Positions 1 to 6,280 of a DNA stretch of 57,255 bases are shown piece after piece. A program made the translations under genes and the position numbers. Location of the stretch: the IMG/VR virus record IMGVR_UViG_3300046007_011961, positions 1-57,255 of that record; one strand, given 5' to 3'. The notes beneath the pieces were generated by a model. The model saw nothing but the letters and a program-made list of their open reading frames with translations, searched no databases and was not told the DNA's origin. The DNA comes from a virus. The first letter of the stretch is position 1; every line of letters starts with the position of its first letter.

Positions 1-128
1 CTTCTACCTACTGCCGCCCCAGTTGCTTTGATATTTTCTTGATACTTGATAACTACTGCCGTAGCAGTGGCACCGATCACTACGCCTCCTGCGAATGCTG
101 CGATTGGACTTACTGTTGTTGTCGTCAT
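1..128 (-). CDS. Small Gly/Ala-rich membrane peptide, 3' end outside window
   Basis: The reverse strand opens with ATG at 126-128 and stays open to the left edge (at least 42 codons). The N-terminus (MTTTTVSPIAAFAGG...) is followed by a hydrophobic stretch rich in Gly, Ala and Val, which looks like one membrane segment, then a charged part (KYQEN). It lies 50 bases downstream of another Gly-rich small membrane gene on the same strand, so the two probably share a transcript. I do not recognise the family. The C-terminus is missing because the window ends. Confidence 0.5.
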   Translation of the reverse strand, partial: MTTTTVSPIAAFAGGVVIGATATAVVIKYQENIKATGAAVGR

Positions 129-178
129 AATTTTAGATTTTTTTGGTTGGTTTTTGTTGGTTGGTTTTTGTTGGTGAC

Positions 179-334
179 TTATTTTCCGAAAAGTCTTTTG
201 ACTCTTTTAGAAATTTCGTCTCCGTGTTTTTGAATGGTGTTTGCGGCACCGATTCCTAGGGCAACCCCGGCACCGATTAGCAGCACACCCAACACTGCAC
301 CACCTGGGGTGACTGACACACTCACTGTGATCAT
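179..334 (-). CDS. Small membrane peptide (51 aa)
   Basis: ATG at 332-334 and TAA at 179-181 give 51 residues. Residues about 10-33 (PGGAVLGVLLIGAGVALGIG) form a Gly-rich membrane segment, followed by a basic tail (KRVKRLFGK). This pattern fits a small inner-membrane or virion-associated phage peptide, but the family is unknown. It starts about 48 bases downstream of repeat copy 1 (382-447), which I suspect contains its promoter. Confidence 0.6.
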   Translation of the reverse strand: MITVSVSVTPGGAVLGVLLIGAGVALGIGAANTIQKHGDEISKRVKRLFGK

Positions 335-365
335 ACGATACGATTATTTGGTTGGTTGACTAACT

Positions 366-447
366 TGAACGTTATAGCCAGAAAGCTACAATACTACGTT
401 CATATTATTATCCCACCAAACTCCCCATTTGTCAGATGGGGGTAGGG
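366..447 (-). repeat. Structured intergenic repeat, copy 1 (candidate promoter)
   Basis: Bases 382-447 are identical over 66 bp to 999-1064, and the 35-bp core 382-416 recurs with changes at 1456-1490. Read on the minus strand, GTGGGA (411-416) is followed after 17 bases by TATTGT (388-393), which could be -35 and -10 boxes. An inverted repeat TGAACGT (366-372) / ACGTTCA (396-402) spans the -10 region. A second hairpin CCCCAT-N7-ATGGGG lies in the upstream half. The copy sits just before the minus-strand gene at 179-334. That this is a promoter or operator is inference. Confidence 0.6.
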
Positions 448-476
448 TGGGGATAGGACCCTGACGTACGCACAAA

Positions 477-902
477 CTACCAGCTCCAGTAGATTTCTGC
501 TCCACGATTGGCGCAGCCTCTGCCGAGCCTGTGGAAACAATTGTTTCGTGTGTAACCAGTCACTATATGCTCCGCCTCACCGAGCTTGTGAATTTCTTTT
601 TCGTACACCATCCCCCACTGACCGTAAGCGTTGTGGTCCATACCCTCTCCAAATAAGGCGATGTAGTACACCACGCCACAAGCTCTCATGAGCCTGTGGA
701 TTTGTGCGTGGAGGGATTTTTTCCCCCCCGAGCTACGTTTATTTGTCGTCGCCGCCCACAAATCAATTACACTATACTTATTCTCTGGATACATCTCATT
801 TAAGATGTCCGCCTCGCACGATGCGGCATCGTGAGACCTGAACGGCGCGGAGTTATACAAAGCTTCTTTCCCGTCGTTAATTTTGCAAATAATTCCAAAC
901 AT
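477..902 (-). CDS. Hypothetical protein
   Basis: This is an ORF of about 141 residues ending at 477, from ATG at 900-902; an in-frame TTG at 909-911 adds three residues and has GGAGG nine bases upstream, unusual in this window. It is rich in Cys, His and Trp (for example NNCFHRLGRGC near the end), suggesting a soluble metal- or disulfide-containing protein. No family recognised. It lies downstream of repeat copy 2 and is probably driven by it. Confidence 0.55.
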   Translation of the reverse strand: MFGIICKINDGKEALYNSAPFRSHDAASCEADILNEMYPENKYSVIDLWAATTNKRSSGGKKSLHAQIHRLMRACGVVYYIALFGEGMDHNAYGQWGMVYEKEIHKLGEAEHIVTGYTRNNCFHRLGRGCANRGAEIYWSW

Positions 903-998
903 AACTTTCAAATACTCTATGCCTCCAGGTTAGGTTTACCATCGCATGGAGGCTGCGGCGGCAATGAAAATAAATGCCTTTCGGCAAACTTTGAATCA

Positions 999-1064
999 AA
1001 AGCTACAATACTACGTTCATATTATTATCCCACCAAACTCCCCATTTGTCAGATGGGGGTAGGG
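999..1064 (-). repeat. Structured intergenic repeat, copy 2 (candidate promoter)
   Basis: These 66 bp are an exact copy of 382-447. The putative boxes are GTGGGA (plus-strand tcccac, 1028-1033) and TATTGT (plus-strand acaata, 1005-1010), 17 bases apart on the minus strand. The TGAACGT arm present in copies 1 and 3 is missing here; the sequence diverges just past 999. The copy lies upstream of the gene at 477-902. A short hairpin TGCC-TTTC-GGCA (975-986) with a T-rich stretch after it on the minus strand may attenuate the transcript. Confidence 0.6.
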
Positions 1065-1072
1065 AGGGGGGT

Positions 1073-1246
1073 TTATGTGTAGCACACTGGGTGCATTGTT
1101 TTTTTCAATAATACTCTAGCAATCCGCTCACGCGTATCGCTTTTTACTTTCTTTAACTTGTCGATTTGGTTCTGAAGAAACGTCAGTTCGTCCATCGACA
1201 GGTCTTGTATATGTCCCAGGGCTTTTACTACCTTTTTCGCGTTCAT
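1073..1246 (-). CDS. Small helical basic protein (57 aa)
   Basis: ATG at 1244-1246 and TAA at 1073-1075 give 57 residues. The protein is Lys/Arg-rich with a regular heptad-like helix in the middle (LTFLQNQIDKLKKVK). Its start overlaps the stop of the upstream 56-aa membrane peptide (TAGTATG), so they are translationally coupled. No family recognised; a small DNA- or protein-binding helix is possible. Confidence 0.6.
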   Translation of the reverse strand: MNAKKVVKALGHIQDLSMDELTFLQNQIDKLKKVKSDTRERIARVLLKKTMHPVCYT

Positions 1247-1247
1247 A

Positions 1248-1418
1248 CTATTCGTTATCTAGCACTACCGAAGCTGCTGCCTGCAGCAGTACACCTGATG
1301 ACAGGATTATCAATCCTATCCATATTGAACTTTCGGGTCTGCCTTGAACCGCTTTCCACAGACACAGATCCATTAGAAGCAGTGTGAGAGCACCTAGGGT
1401 GATACTTAATTTATCCAT
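1248..1418 (-). CDS. Two-helix small membrane protein (56 aa)
   Basis: ATG at 1416-1418, TAG at 1248-1250. Two membrane helices are evident, about residues 4-24 (LSITLGALTLLLMDLCLW) and 34-52 (IWIGLIILSSGVLLQAAA), joined by a short polar loop with Arg-Pro-Glu. The size and topology would also fit a small holin or membrane-remodelling peptide, but the true lysis module appears to be at 13.9-15.7 kb. Repeat copy 3 lies directly upstream. Confidence 0.6.
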   Translation of the reverse strand: MDKLSITLGALTLLLMDLCLWKAVQGRPESSIWIGLIILSSGVLLQAAASVVLDNE

Positions 1419-1440
1419 ATTGGTTGGTTGACTAGCTTAA

Positions 1441-1490
1441 TGAACGTTACAGCAGAAAGCTATAATATGACGTTCAGGTTATTATCCCAC
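1441..1490 (-). repeat. Structured intergenic repeat, copy 3 (candidate promoter)
   Basis: The core 1456-1490 matches copies 1 and 2 with several substitutions. The putative minus-strand boxes GTGGGA (1485-1490) and TATTAT (1462-1467) keep the 17-base spacing. The inverted repeat TGAACGT (1441-1447) / ACGTTCA (1470-1476) is present. Upstream on the minus strand lies a G/C-tract and before that a good terminator, as expected for the start of a new transcription unit (gene 1248-1418). Confidence 0.55.
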
Positions 1491-1512
1491 TAACTAGCTA
1501 TTTTGTGCTATA

Positions 1513-1534
1513 GGGGAGGGAGGGGGGAGGGGGG
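1513..1534 (+). other. G-run tract with G-quadruplex potential
   Basis: On the plus strand four runs of three to six G are separated by single A residues (GGGG-A-GGG-A-GGGGGG-A-GGGGGG). This matches the usual G-quadruplex pattern. Shorter G tracts follow repeat copies 1 (435-452) and 2 (1054-1071). The tract lies between a terminator and a candidate promoter of the minus-strand genes. Confidence 0.6.
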
Positions 1535-1546
1535 CAGCCAATAACT

Positions 1547-1577
1547 AAAAAAAAAGAGGCAGGTCCGAAGACCCGCC
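1547..1577 (-). terminator. Rho-independent terminator
   Basis: On the minus strand an 8-bp stem GGCGGGTC / GACCTGCC (one G-T pair) with a TTCG tetraloop is followed by TC and nine T. It lies 28 bases after the stop of the gene at 1605-1787, so it closes the minus-strand unit that runs from about 5.3 kb or further upstream. Confidence 0.9.
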
Positions 1578-1604
1578 CCCTTACTAACTCAACTGTAGTT
1601 TACA

Positions 1605-1787
1605 CTACCAGTTATAGTGATTTTTCAACCCTCTTAGAATCATGCCCGCGCTCCAGAGGACGAGCGCTGTTCCTATGATAATATCTAGCTTATCTAGCTT
1701 ACGAGTGTTTTCCTGTAAGTTGACTGGCTTGATATTCACTTCTTCCTCGATATAATTACGTGGATTTCTGATTGGATTTGTGTCCAT
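1605..1787 (-). CDS. Small single-span membrane protein (60 aa)
   Basis: A polar, charged N-terminus (EEEVNIKPVN) is followed by a C-terminal hydrophobic helix (LDIIIGTALVLWSAGMIL) and a short basic tail. It overlaps the upstream gene by 32 bases and is the last gene before the terminator at 1547-1577. No family recognised. Confidence 0.6.
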   Translation of the reverse strand: MDTNPIRNPRNYIEEEVNIKPVNLQENTRKLDKLDIIIGTALVLWSAGMILRGLKNHYNW

Positions 1788-1950
1788 GGTTGTGTCTACG
1801 TTTAGGTCTAAAACTTGCAGGTCTTTCTACTAGCTTTTGCGCCCACTCGTCGGGCTCCAAACTAGGTGGTCTAGTGTTCTTTGGTAGAACTATGCTTCTG
1901 CAGTTTTGTGCAGCTAAAAGTCTGAATAGTCTTGCAGCTGCATCGTTCAT
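1756..1950 (-). CDS. Small basic hypothetical protein (64 aa)
   Basis: A soluble, Arg/Lys/His-rich protein whose tail (FRPKRRHNHGHK) suggests nucleic-acid or membrane-surface binding. The ATG overlaps the stop of the next upstream gene by four bases (1947-1950), which supports translation. Its 3' end overlaps the following gene by 32 bases. No family recognised. Confidence 0.5.
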   Translation of the reverse strand: MNDAAARLFRLLAAQNCRSIVLPKNTRPPSLEPDEWAQKLVERPASFRPKRRHNHGHKSNQKST

Positions 1951-2132
1951 ATATTTTCAGGCCTAACAGAGCTTTTTTTATTGGCAGCACTAGCACCACG
2001 CCATGGGCTTTTTCTTTTAGTGTTTTTATTCTTAACACCATCCACCCAGAAGCTGGTCACACAGGCTGACCCGTGGAAATGCTTTTTGTCTTTTCTTTCC
2101 TGTTTTGCCCGAGCCTTACTATTTTTGTTCAT
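1947..2132 (-). CDS. Small basic hypothetical protein (61 aa)
   Basis: Very rich in Lys and Arg (KARAKQERKDKKHFHG at the N-terminus), with one Cys and two Trp; it probably binds nucleic acid. It is coupled to the downstream gene by an ATGA overlap. Ten bases separate it from the lipoprotein gene upstream. No family recognised. Confidence 0.5.
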   Translation of the reverse strand: MNKNSKARAKQERKDKKHFHGSACVTSFWVDGVKNKNTKRKSPWRGASAANKKSSVRPENI

Positions 2133-2142
2133 ATTATTATTG

Positions 2143-2460
2143 TTATTTACCGTTGTCTCCGCAATAGCTGCAAGATTTAATTCCGTTGTTTCCCTCCCTC
2201 AATACACCAATACTGCATGCTTTGCAGTGGATGTACTTGGATGCGCCACCACCATTCTCTTCTAGTTCGCTTTCTAGGCGAGCCAGCACATCGTTGTCTG
2301 ACTTTAGAGCAACAGGGCAAAATGTGCCCTGAATTGGAATGGTGACTTCAAATGCTGCAGAATACTTTGGTTTATCTGCAGCTGCCACTGTGTTGTTGTT
2401 TTCTTTTTTGCAGGCTGAAAAGCCCACGCTGATTAATAGGATTGTAATTAGTTTATTCAT
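2143..2460 (-). CDS. Small lipoprotein with Cys-rich tail
   Basis: The N-terminus MNKLITILLISVGFSAC is a lipoprotein signal peptide with the lipid-modified Cys at residue 17, followed by KKE as often seen in Bacteroidota lipoproteins. The mature protein of about 89 residues ends in two Cys pairs (CKAC and CSYC) that could form a zinc ribbon or disulfides. It overlaps the upstream gene by eight bases. It could coat the host envelope, for example in superinfection exclusion, but that is only inference. Confidence 0.65.
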   Translation of the reverse strand: MNKLITILLISVGFSACKKENNNTVAAADKPKYSAAFEVTIPIQGTFCPVALKSDNDVLARLESELEENGGGASKYIHCKACSIGVLREGNNGIKSCSYCGDNGK

Positions 2461-3349
2461 TTGTTATAGATTTGATTTCTTCGATTCCCTTTGCTGTTAA
2501 TTTATATATTCCTGGCGACCCTGCTTTACAGATATATCGCGCTGTAGAGATCCAATTGTAAATATACGTGGATGCATTAATTCGCATAGTTTTTTTTGCA
2601 GCCGTACTGGCCGCAATCAACTCTCTCACACTTACTCGAATCTCTTCAAGCTTTTCGATCTTTTTCTTAGCTATTTGAGTTAAGAGAAATTTGGTCTTGT
2701 CGGACATATAAGGTTTGATGATTGTATTCGCATTGTTTACATCCAAGACTACCCCTGGGGTGTGAATAATTTGACGTACAGCTTCTATACCTTTTTGGTT
2801 TAGACGCCAATATCTTACATTTCCTTTTATTTCTGCTCTTTCTATTAAAAATTCGTCTTTATAGTAATTTGACCAATTATATAGGCAGTTGCCTCTTAAT
2901 GCGCCTAGTTGAGCAAGTATTTCGCTATTTGAAATTTGGACTAATCCTGGTTCTTTAATGTTGTGACTTGCTGCGCGCGCTGCAAACAAATGTACTATTC
3001 GCTTTTTTACTTCGGTTATCTTTAGTCTCCTTGTAGGTCCTCCGACATCTAATACATCTAATTGCGGCTGACTAAATGTATTTGATTTTTTAACTGAGGG
3101 TTTTAAAAGCTGCTCCAGTGCTGAGGTCATCTCTATCAACCTATCAGCTGTCTCTATTTGAAGATTAAGCTCACTAATCTTTTTATGGCAGTCTTCCTTA
3201 ATTGCTTGATACACCATTTTGTGCTTGAAGTGAACCTGAGCAATATTATGCAGATCATTCTTTACGTCACCAGCTTCTTCAAAACTTGAAGACTTGGGCA
3301 GATTTGGAATACCTAAGAGCTCGAAAATATCTTTTGTTTCAGTTTTCAT
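2453..3349 (-). CDS. Protein with two winged-helix-like segments
   Basis: 298 residues. The N-terminal 110 residues are helical and charged. Two similar segments follow, each ending in the same pattern: YWRLNQKGIEAVRQI (about residues 180-195) and YKLTAKGIEEIKSI near the C-terminus. Each is preceded by a YNW motif and helices, as in winged helix-turn-helix domains, so I read it as a DNA-binding protein with an internal duplication. It is one base from the upstream gene and probably works with it. No named family. Confidence 0.6.
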   Translation of the reverse strand: MKTETKDIFELLGIPNLPKSSSFEEAGDVKNDLHNIAQVHFKHKMVYQAIKEDCHKKISELNLQIETADRLIEMTSALEQLLKPSVKKSNTFSQPQLDVLDVGGPTRRLKITEVKKRIVHLFAARAASHNIKEPGLVQISNSEILAQLGALRGNCLYNWSNYYKDEFLIERAEIKGNVRYWRLNQKGIEAVRQIIHTPGVVLDVNNANTIIKPYMSDKTKFLLTQIAKKKIEKLEEIRVSVRELIAASTAAKKTMRINASTYIYNWISTARYICKAGSPGIYKLTAKGIEEIKSITNE

Positions 3350-3350
3350 A

Positions 3351-4022
3351 CTAATGTTTTCCTATTAAATAACCGAATACCCCGTAGGTTGTTTTTCCGT
3401 GTTTGTATACATATGGTGCACAACATGGCACCATGTACTTATTACTAACTTCTCCTAGTCTAATTAGTGTTGCGTTGGTGGCTTCAGCTTTACTGACTCC
3501 GCTGTAATCGTAGACTGCTCGTATATAATGCTCGTTAGATAGCCCTCTCACATTATCTATACCCAGTGTAATAAACATCAAGCTACCATGAGCAAACATA
3601 TTGGATATTATGGATCGCAGTGCCAGTATCCGTTGATTTAATAAACCTCCAGTAAGATCAAACCACACTGCCACTGGAGTCTCCGAATAGCCTCTATCGA
3701 TCAGTCTGTTGAAGATGTCTCCGCATCTTTGATGTGTCCACAATCTGTGAGGATGCTCCTCTAATCTAATCCCGGTCCCGCTTGCTTCGTATGTATCGTC
3801 AAAAGTTAATAAACGCAGTTTGGACGCTTTGCTGCGGTGATGCTCCGATTTTAATATGTACTCTAGAATCATGTTTTCTTGGCGTCCAGATCTTGAGGGC
3901 ATGGTTATGATGTAACCAGGCTTATCAAAATTTAAATCTATCCACGGCCAGAATTTACTATTTATTAATTCATGAGATTTGTATTTTTCTTCAGAGTTCA
4001 GTACGAACGATTCGTTGTTCAC
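3351..4022 (-). CDS. Hypothetical protein, possible Rossmann-like fold
   Basis: 223 residues. Motifs include an early loop IITMPSRSGRQENM, and VWFDLTGG and FITLGID later, which alternate strand and helix as in nucleotide- or SAM-binding Rossmann folds. No catalytic signature is certain. It forms a tight pair with the winged-helix-like protein at 2453-3349, just downstream of tRNA-Arg. Function unknown. Confidence 0.5.
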   Translation of the reverse strand: MNNESFVLNSEEKYKSHELINSKFWPWIDLNFDKPGYIITMPSRSGRQENMILEYILKSEHHRSKASKLRLLTFDDTYEASGTGIRLEEHPHRLWTHQRCGDIFNRLIDRGYSETPVAVWFDLTGGLLNQRILALRSIISNMFAHGSLMFITLGIDNVRGLSNEHYIRAVYDYSGVSKAEATNATLIRLGEVSNKYMVPCCAPYVYKHGKTTYGVFGYLIGKH

Positions 4023-4031
4023 TTGAAAAAG

Positions 4032-4105
4032 TGCGTCCGGCAGGATTCGAACCTGCGGCCATCAGATTAGAAATCTGATGCTCTATCCAGCTGAGCTACG
4101 GACGC
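4032..4105 (-). tRNA. tRNA-Arg (TCT)
   Basis: A full cloverleaf is readable on the minus strand: acceptor GCGTCCG / CGGACGC with discriminator A, a D-arm with GCTC/GAGC, anticodon stem TCAGA/TCTGA with loop TTTCTAA (anticodon TCT, codon AGA), and a T-arm with TTCGAAT. CCA is not encoded. AGA is typically rare in hosts and favoured by AT-rich phages. Confidence 0.95.
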
Positions 4106-4112
4106 TTTAAAG

Positions 4113-4298
4113 TTATTTTACAATTACCCAATACTTGGTTTGGTATGGTGTGTGTACACAGCTGTGACTATGGTATTCGTGTACTGCGATTCTGTCTCTA
4201 TGTGAGTATGGTGCGTATATTTTTTTGTACTCATATTCATGGGTGCTAGTGCAAGCCACAGAAGCAAACGCAGATAAAATCAAAAGTAAATTTTTCAT
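4113..4298 (-). CDS. Small lipoprotein (61 aa)
   Basis: The signal MKNLLLILSAFASVAC places the lipid-modified Cys at residue 16, followed by TST. The mature part of about 45 residues is rich in His and Tyr, which could bind metal. It sits between tRNA-Arg and tRNA-Leu in the same orientation and is probably co-transcribed with them. No family recognised. Confidence 0.65.
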   Translation of the reverse strand: MKNLLLILSAFASVACTSTHEYEYKKIYAPYSHRDRIAVHEYHSHSCVHTPYQTKYWVIVK

Positions 4299-4309
4299 AA
4301 TTAAAATAG

Positions 4310-4394
4310 TGGCCAGGGCGGGACTCGAACCCGCATAAGGACTGCTCCTCGGCAGATTTTAAGTCTGCTGTGTCTACCATTTCACCACCTGGCC
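4310..4394 (-). tRNA. tRNA-Leu (TAA)
   Basis: Class-II tRNA on the minus strand: acceptor GGCCAGG / CCTGGCC plus A73, the TGGTGAAATGGTAGACAC D-arm typical of bacterial tRNA-Leu, anticodon stem GCAGA/TCTGC with loop CTTAAAA (anticodon TAA), a long variable arm and a T-loop TTCGAGT. CCA is not encoded. It reads the AT-rich leucine codon TTA. Confidence 0.95.
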
Positions 4395-4400
4395 TTGTAC

Positions 4401-4703
4401 TCAATAAGGATAATAAATACAGTCAGAATTGTTGAGTTTCAATCTTTTTCGGTTTGTAGTAAGCATTCCCCATATGCTAGGCGCTCCATCTGATATCCAG
4501 ATATGTCCTGAGTCAAGGCTTTTTAGCATCCTGATAGCATCCTTCAATTCTTCCAAATGAAACCATTTAGACTGCACAGGGTCACCATTTTTTTTACCTG
4601 TGATCTCTAAAACCTTAAGAGTGAACTTTGTGTCTTGGAGGCGGCGAGGCCAGTCGTACCCATTACCAAGTCTCCAGCTATTTCTGTCTTTGTCTATGTT
4701 CAT
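4401..4703 (-). CDS. Hypothetical protein (100 aa)
   Basis: A soluble protein with several Trp residues (NSWRLGNGYDW, IWISDG, IWGM). The middle is helical (HLEELKDAIRMLKSL). It lies between tRNA-Leu and tRNA-Met with only a few bases on each side, as is common for small phage genes inserted in tRNA clusters. No family recognised. Confidence 0.6.
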   Translation of the reverse strand: MNIDKDRNSWRLGNGYDWPRRLQDTKFTLKVLEITGKKNGDPVQSKWFHLEELKDAIRMLKSLDSGHIWISDGAPSIWGMLTTNRKRLKLNNSDCIYYPY

Positions 4704-4721
4704 TTTATCTCGTCAAAAAAG

Positions 4722-4794
4722 TGCGCCCGGAGGGATTCGAACCCCCAACCAACGGCTTATGAGGCCGCTGCTCTGACCATTGAGCTACGAGCGC
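4722..4794 (-). tRNA. tRNA-Met/Ile2 (CAT)
   Basis: Cloverleaf on the minus strand: acceptor GCGCTCG / CGGGCGC (one T-G pair) and discriminator A, D-arm GCTC/GAGC, anticodon stem GCGGC/GCCGT with loop CTCATAA, T-loop TTCGAAT. The acceptor is fully paired, so it is not an initiator. An elongator Met and a lysidine-modified Ile2 share this anticodon and cannot be separated by eye. Confidence 0.93.
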
Positions 4795-4802
4795 GTGAAA
4801 AA

Positions 4803-5330
4803 TTACATTAAGCTGATTAATAGATTTTCTAGACTATCTTCAGCATTCATACGCATGCGGAGTTTCTTGATGCTTTTACTCAAAATAAACCCCACATTCT
4901 CTGCGGATAATTTAAACTGCTCTGCAATTTGTTTATAGCTTAAATTACCCCAATAGCGCGCTCTGATCACATCATGTTGTTTTTTAGATAATTTACCTAA
5001 ATGTTTCATCAACGTTTCACGCAACCCGTACATGTTGAAATCGGTGTCCACAGAATATGTTTCCGTTGTTTTTTCAAAATCATTTTCTTCAATGTAAACA
5101 TACTTTCTTTCTTTTGCACTAGTAGTTAGTGCATGATTTCGACACACTGTAAAAAGCCATTTCGAAAGATAATCGGAAACTTTTGTCTGCTCTTGCTTAA
5201 ATAGCTTCAGAAAAGTTTCTTGCACAATTTCTCGTGCACATTCTCGGTTTTTTACGATATTGTAAGCGTATTGCAAAAGAGGTTTTTCGTACTTCTCCAT
5301 CGCATATTCTACCCATTTTTCTTGGTCCAT
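4803..5330 (-). CDS. RNA polymerase sigma factor, ECF-like
   Basis: The protein shows sigma-70 family order. Region 2 has YAYNIVKNRECAREIVQETF and a helix ending KWLFTVCRNHALT; a linker follows; region 4 has HDVIRARYWGNLSYKQIAEQ and a recognition helix near LSAENVGFILSKSIKKLR. With only regions 2 and 4 it is ECF-sized. I chose ATG at 5330 (MDQEKWVEYA); an in-frame ATG at 5375 adds 15 residues of less typical sequence. It probably directs host polymerase to phage middle or late promoters, possibly the repeats at 366-1490. That target is inference. Confidence 0.85.
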   Translation of the reverse strand: MDQEKWVEYAMEKYEKPLLQYAYNIVKNRECAREIVQETFLKLFKQEQTKVSDYLSKWLFTVCRNHALTTSAKERKYVYIEENDFEKTTETYSVDTDFNMYGLRETLMKHLGKLSKKQHDVIRARYWGNLSYKQIAEQFKLSAENVGFILSKSIKKLRMRMNAEDSLENLLISLM

Positions 5331-5396
5331 AGTTAGCAAATTAATAGTTGTTCTATTCAAGATATTATACCACAAATAGAAGATAAAATTTGCTAG

Positions 5397-5843
5397 CTAT
5401 GCTTGAGGCTTATTGTATTTGGTAGTTCTGAAAAAAACGTAACCTTTATGCGCTGGGCTATACTCTAGCACGTACGTTTGTTCTTTTTCTTCTTCTACGA
5501 TTGCACCCGCAAATATTCCGCCTTTAGCCAACACAAATCCAAATCTGCCGGTGGGTACATTGTTGATTGTGCCGTAGATTTTAAAGTGTGTCTCACTATC
5601 CTCAATTTCTGTAACTGTGCCAACATAACAAAATCCGTCTGTTCGATATATTTTCACAGCCTTGCCTATAGGTGTATGTGCAATAATACCAGGGTCAGCT
5701 TTACCATGTATGTCGGTGAAGTATGCTTCTTGGTCTATTTGCAGTTTAAAGCCAGGTACTGAAGACTGCTTCAGATCTAAGTTCGCTCCTCCAAATACAG
5801 AATCAACTAACGCTAAACAAAGCACAGTTGTTATAATTTTCAT
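5397..5843 (-). CDS. Secreted hypothetical protein
   Basis: 148 residues with a cleavable signal peptide (MKIITTVLCLALVDSVFG) and no lipobox. The mature part is rich in beta-strand patterns and aromatics (GFCYVGTVTEIED, GRFGFVLAKGGIFAG), suggesting a small beta-barrel-like extracellular or periplasmic domain. It lies just upstream of the sigma factor. Family unknown. Confidence 0.6.
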   Translation of the reverse strand: MKIITTVLCLALVDSVFGGANLDLKQSSVPGFKLQIDQEAYFTDIHGKADPGIIAHTPIGKAVKIYRTDGFCYVGTVTEIEDSETHFKIYGTINNVPTGRFGFVLAKGGIFAGAIVEEEKEQTYVLEYSPAHKGYVFFRTTKYNKPQA

Positions 5844-5848
5844 AGTAC

Positions 5849-6280
5849 TTATTGAACTGCTATTTTTCTGTAGCTCTCTACGTTTTTATTGTCTTCGGCT
5901 GTATTTAATCGTCGTTTAATTTCGTCAATTTCTTTACGCAACTGACGAACAGTTTCTCTCAGTTCGTAAACTTCACTAGATGCGTACGCATTACTCGATG
6001 TGTCATCATAATTAAAGCGAGTGTTTCCTGTGGCAAATATATGGTAACCTGAGTTGGTATATACTGAACCCCATGAAGCTGAACTGGCGACATCCGTTAA
6101 ACAACGCCATGCATCTGGATTTTGATCAGGTGCTTCACCTTCGGTATCTCTTAATGCTGAATACACCATACCGTTGTGAATTACCCAATCATTTATATAG
6201 TAGTTTGAAGATACGTCGAATACTTCAAACTTAGGAACATCTTCATCATCGTCAGGTATTTGCGTGAAGTTATCTTCCAT
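5849..6280 (-). CDS. Virion-associated protein with chitin-binding-like motif
   Basis: About 143 residues from ATG at 6278-6280; an in-frame TTG at 6292 is less likely. Residues about 25-60 (YINDWVIHNGMVYSA, then PDQNPDAWRCL) match the aromatic pattern of small carbohydrate-binding modules of the CBM5/12 type found in phage tail proteins. The C-terminus is a coiled coil (VYELRETVRQLRKEIDEIKR). It overlaps the metallophosphoesterase gene by 11 bases. A tail-tip or decoration role is inferred. Confidence 0.6.
   Translation of the reverse strand: MEDNFTQIPDDDEDVPKFEVFDVSSNYYINDWVIHNGMVYSALRDTEGEAPDQNPDAWRCLTDVASSASWGSVYTNSGYHIFATGNTRFNYDDTSSNAYASSEVYELRETVRQLRKEIDEIKRRLNTAEDNKNVESYRKIAVQ

Noticed and set aside
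39-233. Plus-strand ORF of 64 residues, Cys/Phe/Trp-rich
   Set aside because: It is the opposite-strand shadow of two minus-strand small genes (1-128 and 179-334) and has an implausible composition.
382-416. Bacteroidota -33/-7 promoter (TTTG-N20-TAnnTTTG) in repeat copies 1 and 2
   Set aside because: TTTG-N20-TAGTATTG is close in copies 1 and 2, but copy 3 lacks both parts, so the GTGGGA-N17-TATTRT reading is preferred.
831-1387. Two plus-strand ORFs of 83 and 73 residues
   Set aside because: They cross repeat copy 2 and lie antisense to minus-strand genes at 1073-1418; composition is not protein-like.
4722-4794. Initiator tRNA-fMet
   Set aside because: The first acceptor pair is complete (G-C); bacterial initiators have a mismatch there.
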